Shown: positions 46,293-56,422 of the stretch, one piece after another | Layout of the letters: each line of letters starts with the position of its first letter | Numbering within the stretch: position 1 is the first letter of the stretch | Origin: Arcobacter sp. CECT 8985 | GTDB taxonomy: Bacteria > Campylobacterota > Campylobacteria > Campylobacterales > Arcobacteraceae | Reading direction: 5' to 3' | NCBI RefSeq assembly: GCF_004116495.1 | Contig: NZ_PDKC01000015.1 | Coordinates: forward strand, 1 to 62,044 | Length of the DNA stretch: 62,044 nt | Position numbers and translations under genes: made by a program | Notes under the pieces: model-generated | Database searches by the model: none | What the model was told of the DNA's origin: nothing | Seen by the model: the letters and a program-made list of their open reading frames with translations, nothing else

Positions 46293-46571
46293 CATATCTC
46301 CTTATAAATAATACTTTCTAAAACGAAAAAAAACTATATCATAAATTAAAGGCTAAAGTAAATAAGAGTTTATAAAAAAATCAAATTATAATTATTTAAT
46401 GTGAAGCTTTTATTTTGGTTACCACCTAAATAAGCTATACACAGAAAAAAAGATTAAAATAAAATATTTTTTAAAAAACTTTTAAAATATATAGTTTTAA
46501 TAAAATATTTATAAGCTTAAAAGTACAAATTTGTAATAAAATCAATTAAAAAAAGAGATAAAAGGAATATT

Positions 46572-47267
46572 ATGAAAAATCTTGACTTTTTGCATAAAGA
46601 TTCATTTAGTATTGATGAATACAAAAATATGGTAAAATCGTATCAAGATAAAAAACATCCACTTGGATGGTTTGATAATATATATGAAAGTGCAAATGGT
46701 GATTATACAAAAGTATTTTGGGCAGATTTAGAACCAAGCCCTTATTTAATAGATTGGCTAAATAAAAATTATGTAAAAATAAAGAATAAAAAAGCATGTG
46801 TAATTGGCTGTGGTGTTGGAGATGATGCGCAAGCATTAAATGATTTTGGCTTTAAGGTAACTGCATTTGATATTTCACCAACTGCTATTGAATTATGTAA
46901 AAATAGATACCCAAATAGCAAAGTAAATTTTGTAGTTGCAGATTTATTTAACTATCCAAATGAGTGGTTTGAAAACTTTGATGTAGTTTATGAATGCAAT
47001 ACAATTCAAGTTTTACCGGATGATTATAGAAAAAAAGCAAGAGAAAGAATGAGTTCACTTATTTCGAAAAATGGTTATATTTTAGTATCTTGTAGAAGTA
47101 GAAAAGAAAATGAAAAATTAGATGAAATACCAAAGCCACTTACAAAAAGTGAAATCGATGAATTTCAAACTATTAATAATTTAGAACAACAAAGTTTCTT
47201 AGCTTATGATGATAATCAAGAACCAAGAGTTCCTCATTTTTTTGCAGTTTATAAAAAGTGTAGGTAA
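46572..47267 (+). CDS. SAM-dependent methyltransferase (TPMT-like class I)
   Basis: A 231-residue Rossmann-fold methyltransferase with motif I VIGCGVGDDAQAL near residue 77, the acidic end of strand 2 (TAFDISPTAIEL), and YECNTIQVLP at motif IV. The N-terminal extension, with W-rich FDNIYESANGDYTKVFWADL, and the overall size resemble thiopurine S-methyltransferase-type proteins that act on small thiols, selenium or tellurium compounds. The substrate is unknown. The ribosome binding site is AAAGGA. It is convergent with the thioesterase gene. Confidence 0.8.
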   Translation: MKNLDFLHKDSFSIDEYKNMVKSYQDKKHPLGWFDNIYESANGDYTKVFWADLEPSPYLIDWLNKNYVKIKNKKACVIGCGVGDDAQALNDFGFKVTAFDISPTAIELCKNRYPNSKVNFVVADLFNYPNEWFENFDVVYECNTIQVLPDDYRKKARERMSSLISKNGYILVSCRSRKENEKLDEIPKPLTKSEIDEFQTINNLEQQSFLAYDDNQEPRVPHFFAVYKKCR

Positions 47268-47305
47268 TCATTATAAAAATTTAGAACTTAGAATTTTAAA
47301 ATAAG

Positions 47306-48058
47306 CTATTTATCTATTTTTTTCCATGTAGTTTTTCCAGTAGCACATACTTTATTTGTGCCTTTTATTTTGATTGTATGAATAAATGAGTTATCAACAA
47401 TATCTCTTTTTGTAGAAGACAAAATCACATCACCATATTGTGCTTCAGAGATAAAACGACCATCAATAAAATATAAATAGTAATTATTTAATATTTCATC
47501 AGGTATTGACTCTATAAGCCACTGTAAATATCTAAGATTATTTACATGCTTATTAGTATCAGTATCATACATATTAACTCTAAACTCTTTTTGATACTCA
47601 AAAAAATTAAGAGGTTTTATTTTGTTTGTTATACTATGATTTAAAGGTATGGATTCATATGATGACCATTTTTCTAAAAAATCTGGATGTATTTTTATTG
47701 GTCTTCTTCTTTTTATATCATAAAAAAGCCATAATCCTCTTGCCCTTCCTATAATATTATAATCTTTATCATAAATAATATTTTCTCTAACTCCCCTTAC
47801 TGCATAATATTTTGAGATCCATGTTCTTATTATTATTTTTTCTTTATATAAAGGATAACGTTCCATTTGCATCACACCAGATAATAAAACCCATCCAGTA
47901 TTTTCAGACATTAATGAAAGAAGATTATGTCCTGCATAATCACAATGTTCAGCAGCAGCCTCCTGAAGTAGAGTTAACATAGCAATAGGAGATGCTTCCC
48001 CTAATCTATTCATCTCAAAAAATCTCAATTCAAACTCTTTTTCAAAATAATTGTGCAT
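47306..48058 (-). CDS. Acyl-ACP thioesterase (FatA/FatB-like, double hotdog)
   Basis: A 250-residue protein with two hotdog domains. The first (residues 1-140) has FFEMNRLGEASPIAMLTLLQ and TGWVLLSGVMQ; the second has the catalytic DTNKHVNNLRYLQW (Asp, Asn, His) near residues 172-186. The family releases free fatty acids from acyl-ACP. The downstream use of fatty acid is not evident from context. The AAGGGG ribosome binding site precedes the ATG. It is preceded by a 293-base AT-rich region without a gene. Confidence 0.88.
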   Translation of the reverse strand: MHNYFEKEFELRFFEMNRLGEASPIAMLTLLQEAAAEHCDYAGHNLLSLMSENTGWVLLSGVMQMERYPLYKEKIIIRTWISKYYAVRGVRENIIYDKDYNIIGRARGLWLFYDIKRRRPIKIHPDFLEKWSSYESIPLNHSITNKIKPLNFFEYQKEFRVNMYDTDTNKHVNNLRYLQWLIESIPDEILNNYYLYFIDGRFISEAQYGDVILSSTKRDIVDNSFIHTIKIKGTNKVCATGKTTWKKIDK

Positions 48059-48201
48059 TATAACCCCTTATATAAATAGAATATATACTTTTTAATCTGT
48101 ATTATCAATGAAATAAAATACAAATTATAATTATAAAATCAACTTTAAAATTTTTTATTCATGACATTAAAAAAATACATAACTAATAGACAAAAATATA
48201 A

Positions 48202-48240
48202 TTGGTAATACAGAACAGAAGAATATAGTAAAATTACCAA
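48202..48240. repeat. 8-bp inverted repeat in the purH-thioesterase intergenic region
   Basis: TTGGTAAT (48202-48209) and ATTACCAA (48233-48240) are perfect complements, with 23 bases between. They lie about 145 bases upstream of the thioesterase start. They may be operator half-sites or a chance pairing. The rest of 48059-48309 is AT-rich, with no gene or strong promoter. Confidence 0.35.
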
Positions 48241-48309
48241 ATCTTAATCAATTTGCCATAATTTAACTGTTATTAATTCTAAAATTTTGCATATCATAAT
48301 AATAATAGT

Positions 48310-48331
48310 GCTAGAAGCTATAGCCTCTAGC
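48310..48331 (-). terminator. Hairpin downstream of purH
   Basis: GCTAGAGGC and GCTTCTAGC pair over nine positions, with one wobble, around TATA, about 20 bases after the purH stop on the minus strand. The following T-run is interrupted, so it is a moderate terminator. Confidence 0.6.
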
Positions 48332-48351
48332 ATTAAAAAAAATAATTATTT

Positions 48352-49884
48352 TTAGTGTAAGAAGTGTCTTTTCCCTGTAAAGTATAAAGCCATTCCAAAT
48401 TCATCTGCAGCTTCTATAATTTCATCATCTCTAATGCTTCCACCTGGTTCAATAACACATTTAACACCAGCTTCTTGTGCAGCATCAATTGAATCTCTAA
48501 ATGGGAAGAATGCTTCTGATGCTAGAACAGAGCCACTTACATCAATTCCTAAGTCTTCTGCTTTTCTAAGTGCAGCTTTTGCAGCATCTACTCTTGAAGT
48601 CATACCCATACCAACTGCTACCATTGCAGAGTTTTTAATATATACAACACAGTTAGATTTTGTACCAGCAGCTACTTTTACAGCAATTTCCATATCTTTA
48701 ATCTCTTGTTCTGTTGCAGTTCTTTTTGATTTAAGTTCAGCTGTTCTAACTTCATCTTCTTCAACTTTATCAGAATCTTGATATACAAATCCACCATCTA
48801 CCATTTTGAAACTATGTGCATCATTTGATAATTCTAGTTTTTTTGTACCTTGTTTAAATAATTTAATTCTTTTTTTTCTGCTTAATTCTTCAACTGCTTC
48901 AGCAGTAAAATCTGCTGCAAATACAACTTCTAAGAAAATTTCATTCATTTTTTTAGCTAAATCAAGTTCTACAATACCATTTACAGCAACTACTCCACCA
49001 AATGCAGAAATTGGATCGCATTTAAGTGCTTCAGTATAAGAGTCTAAAAGTGTATCTTTTATAGCAAATCCACAAGGATTACCATGTTTTACAATACAAA
49101 CAGCATTATCTTCACCAAACGAAGCAGCAATTTTAGCTGCACCACTGATGTCACCCATATTGTTAAAACTTGCTTCACCTTTTACTGTTATAAATTTATC
49201 TGTAAATTGGTTATCAAATTCATACAATGCACCTTTTTGGTGTGGATTCTCACCATATCTAGTATCAAATACTTTAGTTCCTACAATAAACTGTTTTGCA
49301 CCCATACCATTATTAAATCTTTTATTCATATAGTTTGCAATCATAGAGTCATATGCAGCTGTATGCTCATATGCCTTAATCATCAAGTCTCTTCTAAATT
49401 CAGCACTATTTGTATTATTTTTTAAGTTTTCTAATACCAAATCATAATCAGCAACATCAGTTACAATAATTACACTATCATGGTTTTTAGCTGCACTTCT
49501 TACCATTGCAGGGCCACCAATATCAATATTTTCAATAATCTCTTCAAAATCATCAGTTTTTTCAATAGTTTCTTTAAAAGGATATAAATTTACACATACT
49601 AAATCAATACCTTCAACTCCAAGTTCTTTTGCTTGATCAAGGTGAGATTGTTTATCTCTTCTATGTAAAATACCACCATGAATATATGGATTTAAAGTTT
49701 TTACTCTTCCTTCAAAACACTCTGGAAACTTTGTAACTTCATTTGCTTCAATTACTGCAATTCCTGCTTCTTGAAGTTTTTTATAAGTACCACCAGTAGA
49801 AATTATTTCATAACCTAAAGATACTAACTCTTTAGCAAAATTCTCAACACCACTTTTATCACTTACACTGATTAATGCTCTCAT
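48352..49884 (-). CDS. purH: Bifunctional AICAR transformylase / IMP cyclohydrolase PurH
   Basis: Last two steps of purine synthesis. The N-terminal IMP cyclohydrolase domain (MGS-like fold, [18 protein letters not shown]) spans about 1-195. The AICAR formyltransferase domain follows, with [14 protein letters not shown], the catalytic KHGNPCG and [13 protein letters not shown]. The 510 residues are standard. A GGAGAAA ribosome binding site precedes the ATG. It lies downstream of purL, but a strong terminator separates them. Confidence 0.98.
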   Translation of the reverse strand: MRALISVSDKSGVENFAKELVSLGYEIISTGGTYKKLQEAGIAVIEANEVTKFPECFEGRVKTLNPYIHGGILHRRDKQSHLDQAKELGVEGIDLVCVNLYPFKETIEKTDDFEEIIENIDIGGPAMVRSAAKNHDSVIIVTDVADYDLVLENLKNNTNSAEFRRDLMIKAYEHTAAYDSMIANYMNKRFNNGMGAKQFIVGTKVFDTRYGENPHQKGALYEFDNQFTDKFITVKGEASFNNMGDISGAAKIAASFGEDNAVCIVKHGNPCGFAIKDTLLDSYTEALKCDPISAFGGVVAVNGIVELDLAKKMNEIFLEVVFAADFTAEAVEELSRKKRIKLFKQGTKKLELSNDAHSFKMVDGGFVYQDSDKVEEDEVRTAELKSKRTATEQEIKDMEIAVKVAAGTKSNCVVYIKNSAMVAVGMGMTSRVDAAKAALRKAEDLGIDVSGSVLASEAFFPFRDSIDAAQEAGVKCVIEPGGSIRDDEIIEAADEFGMALYFTGKRHFLH

Positions 49885-49929
49885 TAAAATTTTCTCCTAT
49901 AAAAATATTATTAACTTTTAAAAATAAAA

Positions 49930-49957
49930 AAAGCCAAGCTCAAATGAGCTTGGCTTT
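49930..49957 (-). terminator. Strong terminator of purL
   Basis: Thirteen-base perfect arms (AAAGCCAAGCTCA and complement) with a two-base spacer, followed on the minus strand by a run of six T. purH therefore needs either read-through or a promoter in the roughly 45 bases before its start, where none is obvious. Confidence 0.85.
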
Positions 49958-49969
49958 AAAGTAGGCTTA

Positions 49970-52183
49970 TTATAAATCCTGTTCAATTACTCTTCTAAAT
50001 TTATTATAATATGTATCACTTGCTTCTGTTAATGTTATTCTAATATCATTGATAGAAATCATTCCAGATTTAACTGTACCAATTTCTTCAAATTTCATAC
50101 CATTATCTTTTGCAACTGCTTCAAATGCTTCTTTATTTGATGGTTTAACTTCAACAATTGCTCTACTTAAAGTTTCTGAGAAAATATCTTTTGAATCATC
50201 AAATTTAATATTTACTTCAACACCTTTATTTCCAACAACTGCCATTTTAGCTAATGAAATTGCAATACCACCAACATTTACATCTTTTGCAGATTCAAGT
50301 AAACTTTGTTTATTTGCTTCAATAACTGTATTCCAAAGTTTTAACTCTTTTTCAAAACTAACTTCTGGGTGAGTCCCTGCAACTTCTTTATACACTTTTT
50401 TCATGTATAAACTTCCACCAAATTCTGATTTAGTTTCACCTAAAATATATAATAAATTACCATCAGTTTTTAAAGATGAATGTAATACTTTATTTGCATC
50501 ATCATTTACACCAACCATTGCAATTGAAGGAGTTGGGAAAACACCAACACCATTTGTTTCATTATATAAAGAAACATTTCCACCAATTACAGGAGTAATT
50601 AACTCTCTACAAGCATCTTTAATACCTTCACAAGATTGTGCAAATTGCCACATTACTTCTGGATTTTCTGGATTACCAAAATTTAAACAATCTGTAATTG
50701 CTTTTGGCATTGCACCAGTCATTGCAACATTTCTTCCTGATTCCATAACTGCTGCACTTGCACCTAATTTTGGATCAATATAGCAAAATCTTGTATTACA
50801 ATCAGCACTCATTGCAAGAGCTTTTCCAGTTTCTTTTACTCTAATACAAGAACCATCTAATTTTCCAGGTCCTTTTACAGTATTTGTTTGTACCATTGAA
50901 TCATATTGCTCATAAACCCATGATTTATCTACTATTTCCATATCACTAAACATTGCATCAAATGCTTCTTGATTTGAAATATTTTTATCTAATTTAATAT
51001 TTTTTATATCTTTTAAATATTCAGGCTCTTTTGTAGGTCTATCTAAAATTGGTGCTTGTTCACTTACTGGTTGAACAGGAACTTCTGCACATTTTTCTCC
51101 ATGCCAAAATAATTCCATATTACCTGTATTTGTAACTTCACCAATTACTGCAACATCAAGTTCCCATTTTTGGAATATTTCAATAATTCTATCTTCTGTA
51201 CCTTTTTTAGCACAAATAAGCATTCTTTCTTGAGATTCAGATAGCATAAAGTCATATGGAGTCATTCCAGTTTCTCTTGCTGGAACTTTATCAAGATGCA
51301 TAATCATACCACTATTACTTCTTCCTGCCATTTCAAATGAAGATGAAGTAAGTCCAGCAGCACCCATATCTTGAATACCAATAATTAAATCTTCTTTAAA
51401 TAACTCTAAGCATGCTTCTAAAAGTAGTTTCTCTGTAAATGGATCACCCACTTGTACTGTTGGTCTTTTTGATTCACTATCTTCATCAAATGAAGCTGAT
51501 GACATAACAGCCCCACCAAGACCATCTCTACCAGTTTTAGAACCAACATACATAACTGGGTTTCCAATACCTTCAGCTTTACCATAAAAAATTTCATCAG
51601 CTTTTGCAATACCTAAAGTAAAAGCATTTACAAGGTTATTTCCTGCATAACACTCTTCAAATGTTGTTTCTCCACCGATAGTTGGTACACCCATACAGTT
51701 ACCATATCCACCAATTCCAGCAACAACACCTCTTAATAAAAATCTGTGTTTTTTTGCAGTTTCACTTTTACCTTCAATTCCAGCGAATCTAATAGAGTTC
51801 ATATTTGCAACAGGCCTAGCACCCATTGTAAATACATCTCTTAAAATACCACCAACACCAGTTGCTGCTCCTTGATAAGGTTCAATAAAAGAAGGGTGAT
51901 TGTGAGATTCCATTTTAAATACTGCTGCATATCCATCTCCAATATCAATAACACCAGCATTTTCCCCTGGACCTTGGATAACCCAAGGAGCTTTTGTTGG
52001 GAAACCATTTAAATATTTTTTACTTGATTTATATGAGCAGTGCTCACTCCACATAGCAGAGAACACACCAATTTCAACATGGTTTGGTTCTCTTCCTAAA
52101 ATATCCCGAATTTGATCTAATTCTTCAAGTGATAAAGAGTGCGCTAAAGCTATCTCTTCAATATTCATCTCTTTTTGTTGCAT
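49970..52183 (-). CDS. purL: Phosphoribosylformylglycinamidine synthase subunit PurL
   Basis: Large synthetase subunit of the three-protein (PurL-PurQ-PurS) FGAM synthase. At 737 residues it is the small form, unlike the fused 1300-residue E. coli enzyme, so purS and purQ must be elsewhere. Family features include [40 protein letters not shown] and [16 protein letters not shown]. The ATG at 52183 follows AAGG. Confidence 0.97.
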   Translation of the reverse strand: MQQKEMNIEEIALAHSLSLEELDQIRDILGREPNHVEIGVFSAMWSEHCSYKSSKKYLNGFPTKAPWVIQGPGENAGVIDIGDGYAAVFKMESHNHPSFIEPYQGAATGVGGILRDVFTMGARPVANMNSIRFAGIEGKSETAKKHRFLLRGVVAGIGGYGNCMGVPTIGGETTFEECYAGNNLVNAFTLGIAKADEIFYGKAEGIGNPVMYVGSKTGRDGLGGAVMSSASFDEDSESKRPTVQVGDPFTEKLLLEACLELFKEDLIIGIQDMGAAGLTSSSFEMAGRSNSGMIMHLDKVPARETGMTPYDFMLSESQERMLICAKKGTEDRIIEIFQKWELDVAVIGEVTNTGNMELFWHGEKCAEVPVQPVSEQAPILDRPTKEPEYLKDIKNIKLDKNISNQEAFDAMFSDMEIVDKSWVYEQYDSMVQTNTVKGPGKLDGSCIRVKETGKALAMSADCNTRFCYIDPKLGASAAVMESGRNVAMTGAMPKAITDCLNFGNPENPEVMWQFAQSCEGIKDACRELITPVIGGNVSLYNETNGVGVFPTPSIAMVGVNDDANKVLHSSLKTDGNLLYILGETKSEFGGSLYMKKVYKEVAGTHPEVSFEKELKLWNTVIEANKQSLLESAKDVNVGGIAISLAKMAVVGNKGVEVNIKFDDSKDIFSETLSRAIVEVKPSNKEAFEAVAKDNGMKFEEIGTVKSGMISINDIRITLTEASDTYYNKFRRVIEQDL

Positions 52184-52219
52184 CTGTTACCTTAAAAGTT
52201 ATTTCATAGTTAAGATGCG

Positions 52220-52225
52220 ATTATA
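52220..52225 (-). promoter_or_regulatory. -10 box of purL
   Basis: TATAAT on the minus strand followed by a CGC-containing discriminator, about 37 bases before the ATG. No -35 consensus. Confidence 0.6.
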
Positions 52226-52249
52226 TCCAAAAAGGGGTTAAATAAAGTT

Positions 52250-53206
52250 TTAGCCTTCAACTAATATTTTGATTGTATTGTTAACAATCTCAAGAAAAAG
52301 TTCTTTTTGACCATCAAATTTATAATGTTTACTTCTATATTTTTCATCCATTAAAACTCTATATATTTTTTTGTTTAATGAATTAGGATATGGGATTACA
52401 TTAATATTTGAAAAGTGAATTTGAGTATCTTCTTTTTTAGCGAAAACTCTTTTTTTGTATTCTTTAAATCTTTCTAAGTCATATCCATTGCTTTTTTTAA
52501 AATCTTTTGAATAAAAAGACAAGTAACCATCTAAATCTGATTTTTTCCATGCATCTTTCCATTTGTATATAGATGATAAAATAAGACTTATATCTTCTTT
52601 TGTACTTTTTTTAATCTCATTTTCTGAAATCAAAAGTATAGAATCATTTAAATCAATATTTTTTTCTAACTTCTCCAAATTTATATTATCTAATGCAATA
52701 CAACCTTTTGTATAATCTTCTCTTTTTTGATTAATTGGCATACCATGTATCCAAATACCATGTCCACCTTTATTTAATGTTTTATCAAATATATTTGGAT
52801 ATGAAGTCACCAAAGCTACTGGACCATAAAATGGATCAAGTTTTGTTAGTTTATTTGTTAATCTATAAACACCTTCTGGTGTTCTTAAATCACCTTCAGT
52901 TTTTTTATCACCCGGATTTTCACCAACTATTACATCGTCATTTGCAACCTGAGAGAAACCATTATCTATTTTTTTTAGAAGTCTAAGTTTCTTTAAATTT
53001 TTATCAACAACAATTAAATATTTTGTAGATTCGTAATAACCATATTGTATATCTTTATCTTGTAAATAATTTTCCCAATAACTTTGCTTTCTCAATTGAC
53101 TTTCTAATTTTTCTTTAACAGCTTGTATACCTTGAGTTCTATATATATCAATTAAGTCTGCAAATAATAATGTAGTAGTAAGTAGGAAGATTCCTAAAAT
53201 TCGCAT
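52250..53206 (-). CDS. YkuD-domain L,D-carboxypeptidase/transpeptidase (Csd6/Pgp2-like)
   Basis: Periplasmic peptidoglycan enzyme. The signal peptide is MRILGIFLLTTTLLFA. The YkuD domain spans about residues 75-195, with the catalytic HGMPINQKREDYTKGCIALD (conserved His, and Cys as nucleophile). A C-terminal NTF2-like domain covers the last 110 residues. This is the architecture of H. pylori Csd6 and C. jejuni Pgp2, which trim tetrapeptides to tripeptides and set helical cell shape. I start at the ATG at 53206 (GGAG seven bases upstream), giving 318 residues; a further upstream start would place 12 polar residues before the signal. Confidence 0.87.
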   Translation of the reverse strand: MRILGIFLLTTTLLFADLIDIYRTQGIQAVKEKLESQLRKQSYWENYLQDKDIQYGYYESTKYLIVVDKNLKKLRLLKKIDNGFSQVANDDVIVGENPGDKKTEGDLRTPEGVYRLTNKLTKLDPFYGPVALVTSYPNIFDKTLNKGGHGIWIHGMPINQKREDYTKGCIALDNINLEKLEKNIDLNDSILLISENEIKKSTKEDISLILSSIYKWKDAWKKSDLDGYLSFYSKDFKKSNGYDLERFKEYKKRVFAKKEDTQIHFSNINVIPYPNSLNKKIYRVLMDEKYRSKHYKFDGQKELFLEIVNNTIKILVEG

Positions 53207-53245
53207 TAAAATACTCCAACTAGATTTTTTTAAGTTTTGCAATTG

Positions 53246-53251
53246 TATAAT
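53246..53251 (+). promoter_or_regulatory. -10 box of the M23 peptidase gene
   Basis: TATAAT in the 77-base region between the divergent csd6-like and csd3-like genes, about 33 bases before the plus-strand ATG. Confidence 0.5.
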
Positions 53252-53283
53252 ATTACCCCTAATTTTTATATAAAAGAAGTCTA

Positions 53284-54468
53284 ATGAAAATCATATTTAC
53301 ACTAATCATATTTTTAACATCTGTTTTTGGTCTGCAAGTACAAGAATTAACTTGGCCAAAAGGAGATAGTTTTCTAACATTTTTAAGCAAACAAAATATT
53401 CCCAATAAGCTATATTTTGATTTAGCAAAAGAAGATAAAGAACTTTGTTCAGAGATTGATGCAGGTATGAAATATGAATTGTTATTAAATGATGATGGAA
53501 CATTAAAACAAGTATTGATACCAGTTTCTGAAGAGATGCAACTTCATGTTTATGAGGATAAAAAAGGTGAATATAAATTTGAAGCAATTCCTATTGCACT
53601 TCAAACAATAGATGAAACAATTGCAATTGAAATCAAAAGGTCACCATTTCAAGATATAGTAGATGCAACAAAAAATGTTAATTTAGCAAATGAAGTAATG
53701 AGAATTTATGGTAAAAGTATCAATTTTAGACATATTCAAAAAGGCGATTTCGTAGCATTAAAGTATACTCAAAAAATAAGAATGGGAAAATACTTTGGTT
53801 CACCAGATGTCATTGCTGCACTTGTAGAAGTAAATGGTAGAAAAAATTTTAGATTAAAAAATATCCATAATGACAAATATTATGATGAGAAAGGTAAAGG
53901 TTATTCTAAAATTTACTTCTTTAAAGTGCCTGTTAGATATACAAGAATATCAAGTCCATTTACACCAAGAAGATGGCATCCAGTTCTAAAAAGATATAGA
54001 GCCCATCTAGGTACAGATTTTGCTGCACCAAGAGGAAGAAAAATTCATGCAGCAGCAGCAGGAAGAATTATTTTTAGAGGAAGAAAAGGTGGATATGGTA
54101 ATGTGATTATTATTGATCATCACAATGGTTATAGAACATTATATGCACATCAAAGTAGATTTAGAAAAGGTCAACATGTAGGAACAAATGTAAGAAAAGG
54201 CCAAGTAATTGGTTATGTAGGAACTACAGGAGTTAGTACAGGTCCACACTTACACTTTGGTTTATATAAAAATGGTAGAGCCATCAATCCAATGAAAGTA
54301 TTAAAAAGAGGAAGAGAACTTGTACTTTCTGGTAAGAAAAAAGCTACATTTATTGCAAATACAAAAGAATATGTAAAAGAATTAAAAGATATAGTTAGCA
54401 ACGTAGATAGAAACTTACCTACAAAATTAACAAGAAAAGAGAGTTTTTCAACATTAAAAAACAACTAA
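53284..54468 (+). CDS. M23 family D,D-endopeptidase/carboxypeptidase (Csd3/HdpA/Pgp3-like)
   Basis: Exported peptidoglycan hydrolase of 394 residues. The signal peptide covers about residues 1-16, a helical and OB-like region comes before residue 215, and the LytM domain contains the zinc-binding HLGTDFAAPRG (His, Asp) and GPHLHFGLY (HxH) motifs. Length and domain order match Csd3/HdpA of H. pylori and Pgp3 of C. jejuni, which relax cross-links and trim pentapeptides. It is divergent from the Csd6-like gene, so the two cell-shape enzymes are neighbours. The ribosome binding site is weak (AAGAAG). Confidence 0.88.
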   Translation: MKIIFTLIIFLTSVFGLQVQELTWPKGDSFLTFLSKQNIPNKLYFDLAKEDKELCSEIDAGMKYELLLNDDGTLKQVLIPVSEEMQLHVYEDKKGEYKFEAIPIALQTIDETIAIEIKRSPFQDIVDATKNVNLANEVMRIYGKSINFRHIQKGDFVALKYTQKIRMGKYFGSPDVIAALVEVNGRKNFRLKNIHNDKYYDEKGKGYSKIYFFKVPVRYTRISSPFTPRRWHPVLKRYRAHLGTDFAAPRGRKIHAAAAGRIIFRGRKGGYGNVIIIDHHNGYRTLYAHQSRFRKGQHVGTNVRKGQVIGYVGTTGVSTGPHLHFGLYKNGRAINPMKVLKRGRELVLSGKKKATFIANTKEYVKELKDIVSNVDRNLPTKLTRKESFSTLKNN

Positions 54469-54488
54469 TATAATATTAAGGAGTAAAT

Positions 54489-55841
54489 ATGCAAAACGAA
54501 GATCAAATAACTGATCCACATAAATTACTAGAAAATCTAGATAATTTGCATCCCACAGACATTGCATATTCTCTTAAGAAAATAGAAAATGAAAGTGTTG
54601 ATGATTTTTTCTATGTACTTAAAAACTTAAAAGAAGAAGTTCTTGGTCAAGTTCTTTTAGAACTTCCTGATAACTTAAGAGAAGCTGCCTATAACGAACT
54701 TTCTGCAGAAAAATTAACAGAAGCTGTTGATGAACTAGAATCAGATGATGCTACAGATATTATTCAAGAAATTGAAGAAATAGATATTGAAAAAGCTAAA
54801 GAGATTTATGATGGCTTAGAAGAAGAAGATAGAAAAGATATTGAGTGGCTAAAAAGATATGAAGAGGATGAAGCTGGTGCATATATGCAAACAGAGTTAT
54901 TCTCTGCAAAACTTAGTGAAACAGTTGGTGATTCAGTAAATAGATTAAAACATGCAAAAGCAGAAGATGAATTAGAAAATATTCATCAAGTTTTTGTTAC
55001 AAATGATGAAAATTCATTAATTGCATCAATTCCACTTGAAGATTTAATCATTTTTGATTTTGATACAACATATGAAGATATCTTAAGCACTGCAGATGAA
55101 TTTAAATATAAACCATTTAAAGTAAGTGATGATACACATATTGACGAAGTTGCAAAAAATGTTGAACAATATGATTTAAGTGTTGTTGCAGTTGTTGGTT
55201 ATCACGATATATTAATGGGAAGAATTACAAGTGATGATATTTTAGATGTAATTGAACAAAATGCAACAGAACAAATTTATCAATTAGCTGGGGTTCATGA
55301 AAATTTTGAACATGAAGAAAAAGTTATAAACACAGCTAAAAGAAGAGCATTGTGGTTATTTTTGAACTTAGGAACTGCAATATTAGCTTCTTTAGTAATT
55401 GGTCTTTTTGATCAAACAATCCAAGCATATGTTGCACTTGCAATTTTAATGCCAATCGTAGCATCAATGGGTGGAAATGCAGGTACACAAACACTTGCAG
55501 TTATGGTAAGACAATTAGCTTTAGGTGATATAGAATTAGCAAATGCTAAAGATGCAGTAAAAAAAGAGGTCATTATATCTTTGATCAACGGATTTTTATT
55601 TGCAATAATAATGGGACTTATTGCTTGGGTATGGTTTGATGAAAAATTATTAGGAGTCGTAATAGCTGCTTCAATGGTAGTTAATCTTTTTAGTGCTGGA
55701 TTTTTTGGAGCATCCATTCCACTTTTTTTAAAAAAACTAGATATTGATCCAGCTGTAGGAAGTACAGTTTTATTAACAACAGTTACAGATATTGTAGGTT
55801 TCTTTAGTTTTTTAATGCTTGCTAAAGTTATACTTTTATAA
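54489..55841 (+). CDS. mgtE: Magnesium transporter MgtE
   Basis: Dimeric Mg2+ channel. The 450 residues divide into the superhelical N domain (1-130, acidic), two CBS domains (about 135-255) with LMGRITSDDILDVIEQ at the second, the connecting helix, and five membrane segments from about 285, with the pore motif MPIVASMGGNAGTQTLAVMVRQ and neighbours. Mg2+ binding between N and CBS domains normally closes the pore. An AAGGAG ribosome binding site precedes the ATG. Confidence 0.95.
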   Translation: MQNEDQITDPHKLLENLDNLHPTDIAYSLKKIENESVDDFFYVLKNLKEEVLGQVLLELPDNLREAAYNELSAEKLTEAVDELESDDATDIIQEIEEIDIEKAKEIYDGLEEEDRKDIEWLKRYEEDEAGAYMQTELFSAKLSETVGDSVNRLKHAKAEDELENIHQVFVTNDENSLIASIPLEDLIIFDFDTTYEDILSTADEFKYKPFKVSDDTHIDEVAKNVEQYDLSVVAVVGYHDILMGRITSDDILDVIEQNATEQIYQLAGVHENFEHEEKVINTAKRRALWLFLNLGTAILASLVIGLFDQTIQAYVALAILMPIVASMGGNAGTQTLAVMVRQLALGDIELANAKDAVKKEVIISLINGFLFAIIMGLIAWVWFDEKLLGVVIAASMVVNLFSAGFFGASIPLFLKKLDIDPAVGSTVLLTTVTDIVGFFSFLMLAKVILL

Positions 55842-55880
55842 AATTGCGCAAACTAAAGATTATAAAAAAAGGAAAAGATA

Positions 55881-56222
55881 ATGGCGCTATTAGATAATGA
55901 AAAATGTGTTTTACCTTTAAGTAGTATTGCCGAACTACTAAGCACAAAATCTAGAACACTTAAAATGTATGAAGATAAAGGTTTATTCCCAAGAAGATTA
56001 AACCAAACAAAGAAATTATACTCAATTAATGATGTAAGATTCATAGCATTTGTCCATTATCTTGCCAGTGTAAAAAAAATAAATGCAAATGGAATTAAAT
56101 ATATTTTAGAAATTCTTCATACTAATATGGATGAAAAAAATAGAAATGAATTTTTGGATATTGTTGAAGGTAAACTAGAAAAAATTTCTACTAAAGATGT
56201 TCATGATATTGACAATTTCTAA
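55881..56222 (+). CDS. MerR-family (HspR-like) transcriptional regulator
   Basis: A 113-residue protein. Residues 12-80 form a MerR-type winged helix-turn-helix: IAELLSTKSRTLKMYEDKGL, then RLYS-like KLYSINDVRFI. The segment INANGIKYILEIL follows, but no long dimerisation helix or metal-binding Cys cluster. The short architecture resembles HspR/GlnR-type members more than metal sensors. A HAIR-like element lies upstream of clpB in this window, but linking the two is speculation. The ribosome binding site is AAAGGA. It follows mgtE by 39 bases. Confidence 0.75.
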   Translation: MALLDNEKCVLPLSSIAELLSTKSRTLKMYEDKGLFPRRLNQTKKLYSINDVRFIAFVHYLASVKKINANGIKYILEILHTNMDEKNRNEFLDIVEGKLEKISTKDVHDIDNF

Positions 56223-56250
56223 ATAACTACTGCAAAAAAACACTTTAAAA

Positions 56251-56287
56251 AAGGAAGTTAGTTTCTCAACTAGCTTCCTTTTTTTAT
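56251..56287 (+). terminator. Terminator after the MerR-type gene
   Basis: GGAAGTTAGTT pairs with AACTAGCTTCC (one wobble) around TCTC and is followed by nine T. It ends the mgtE-merR transcript. Confidence 0.88.
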
Positions 56288-56346
56288 ACTTAAAATGTCA
56301 AATAGTACACTTTTATATTATTATATTTTAAGTAATAATAATATAT

Positions 56347-56393
56347 ATTACATACTTAATGTAAAAATAATACATTAAGTATGTAATTTTTTT
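56347..56393 (+). promoter_or_regulatory. 17-bp hairpin plus T-run in the leader of the BCCT gene (possible attenuator)
   Basis: Arms 56347-56363 and 56371-56387 are perfectly complementary, the loop has seven bases, and seven T follow directly. This is an intrinsic terminator, yet the previous gene already has one 70 bases upstream, and only 29 bases lie between it and the BCCT start. Any promoter must be upstream of the hairpin (AT-rich boxes near 56310-56330), so transcripts have to pass through it. Confidence 0.6.
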
Positions 56394-56422
56394 ACAATTA
56401 AATATCTTTTTTTAGGAGTATT

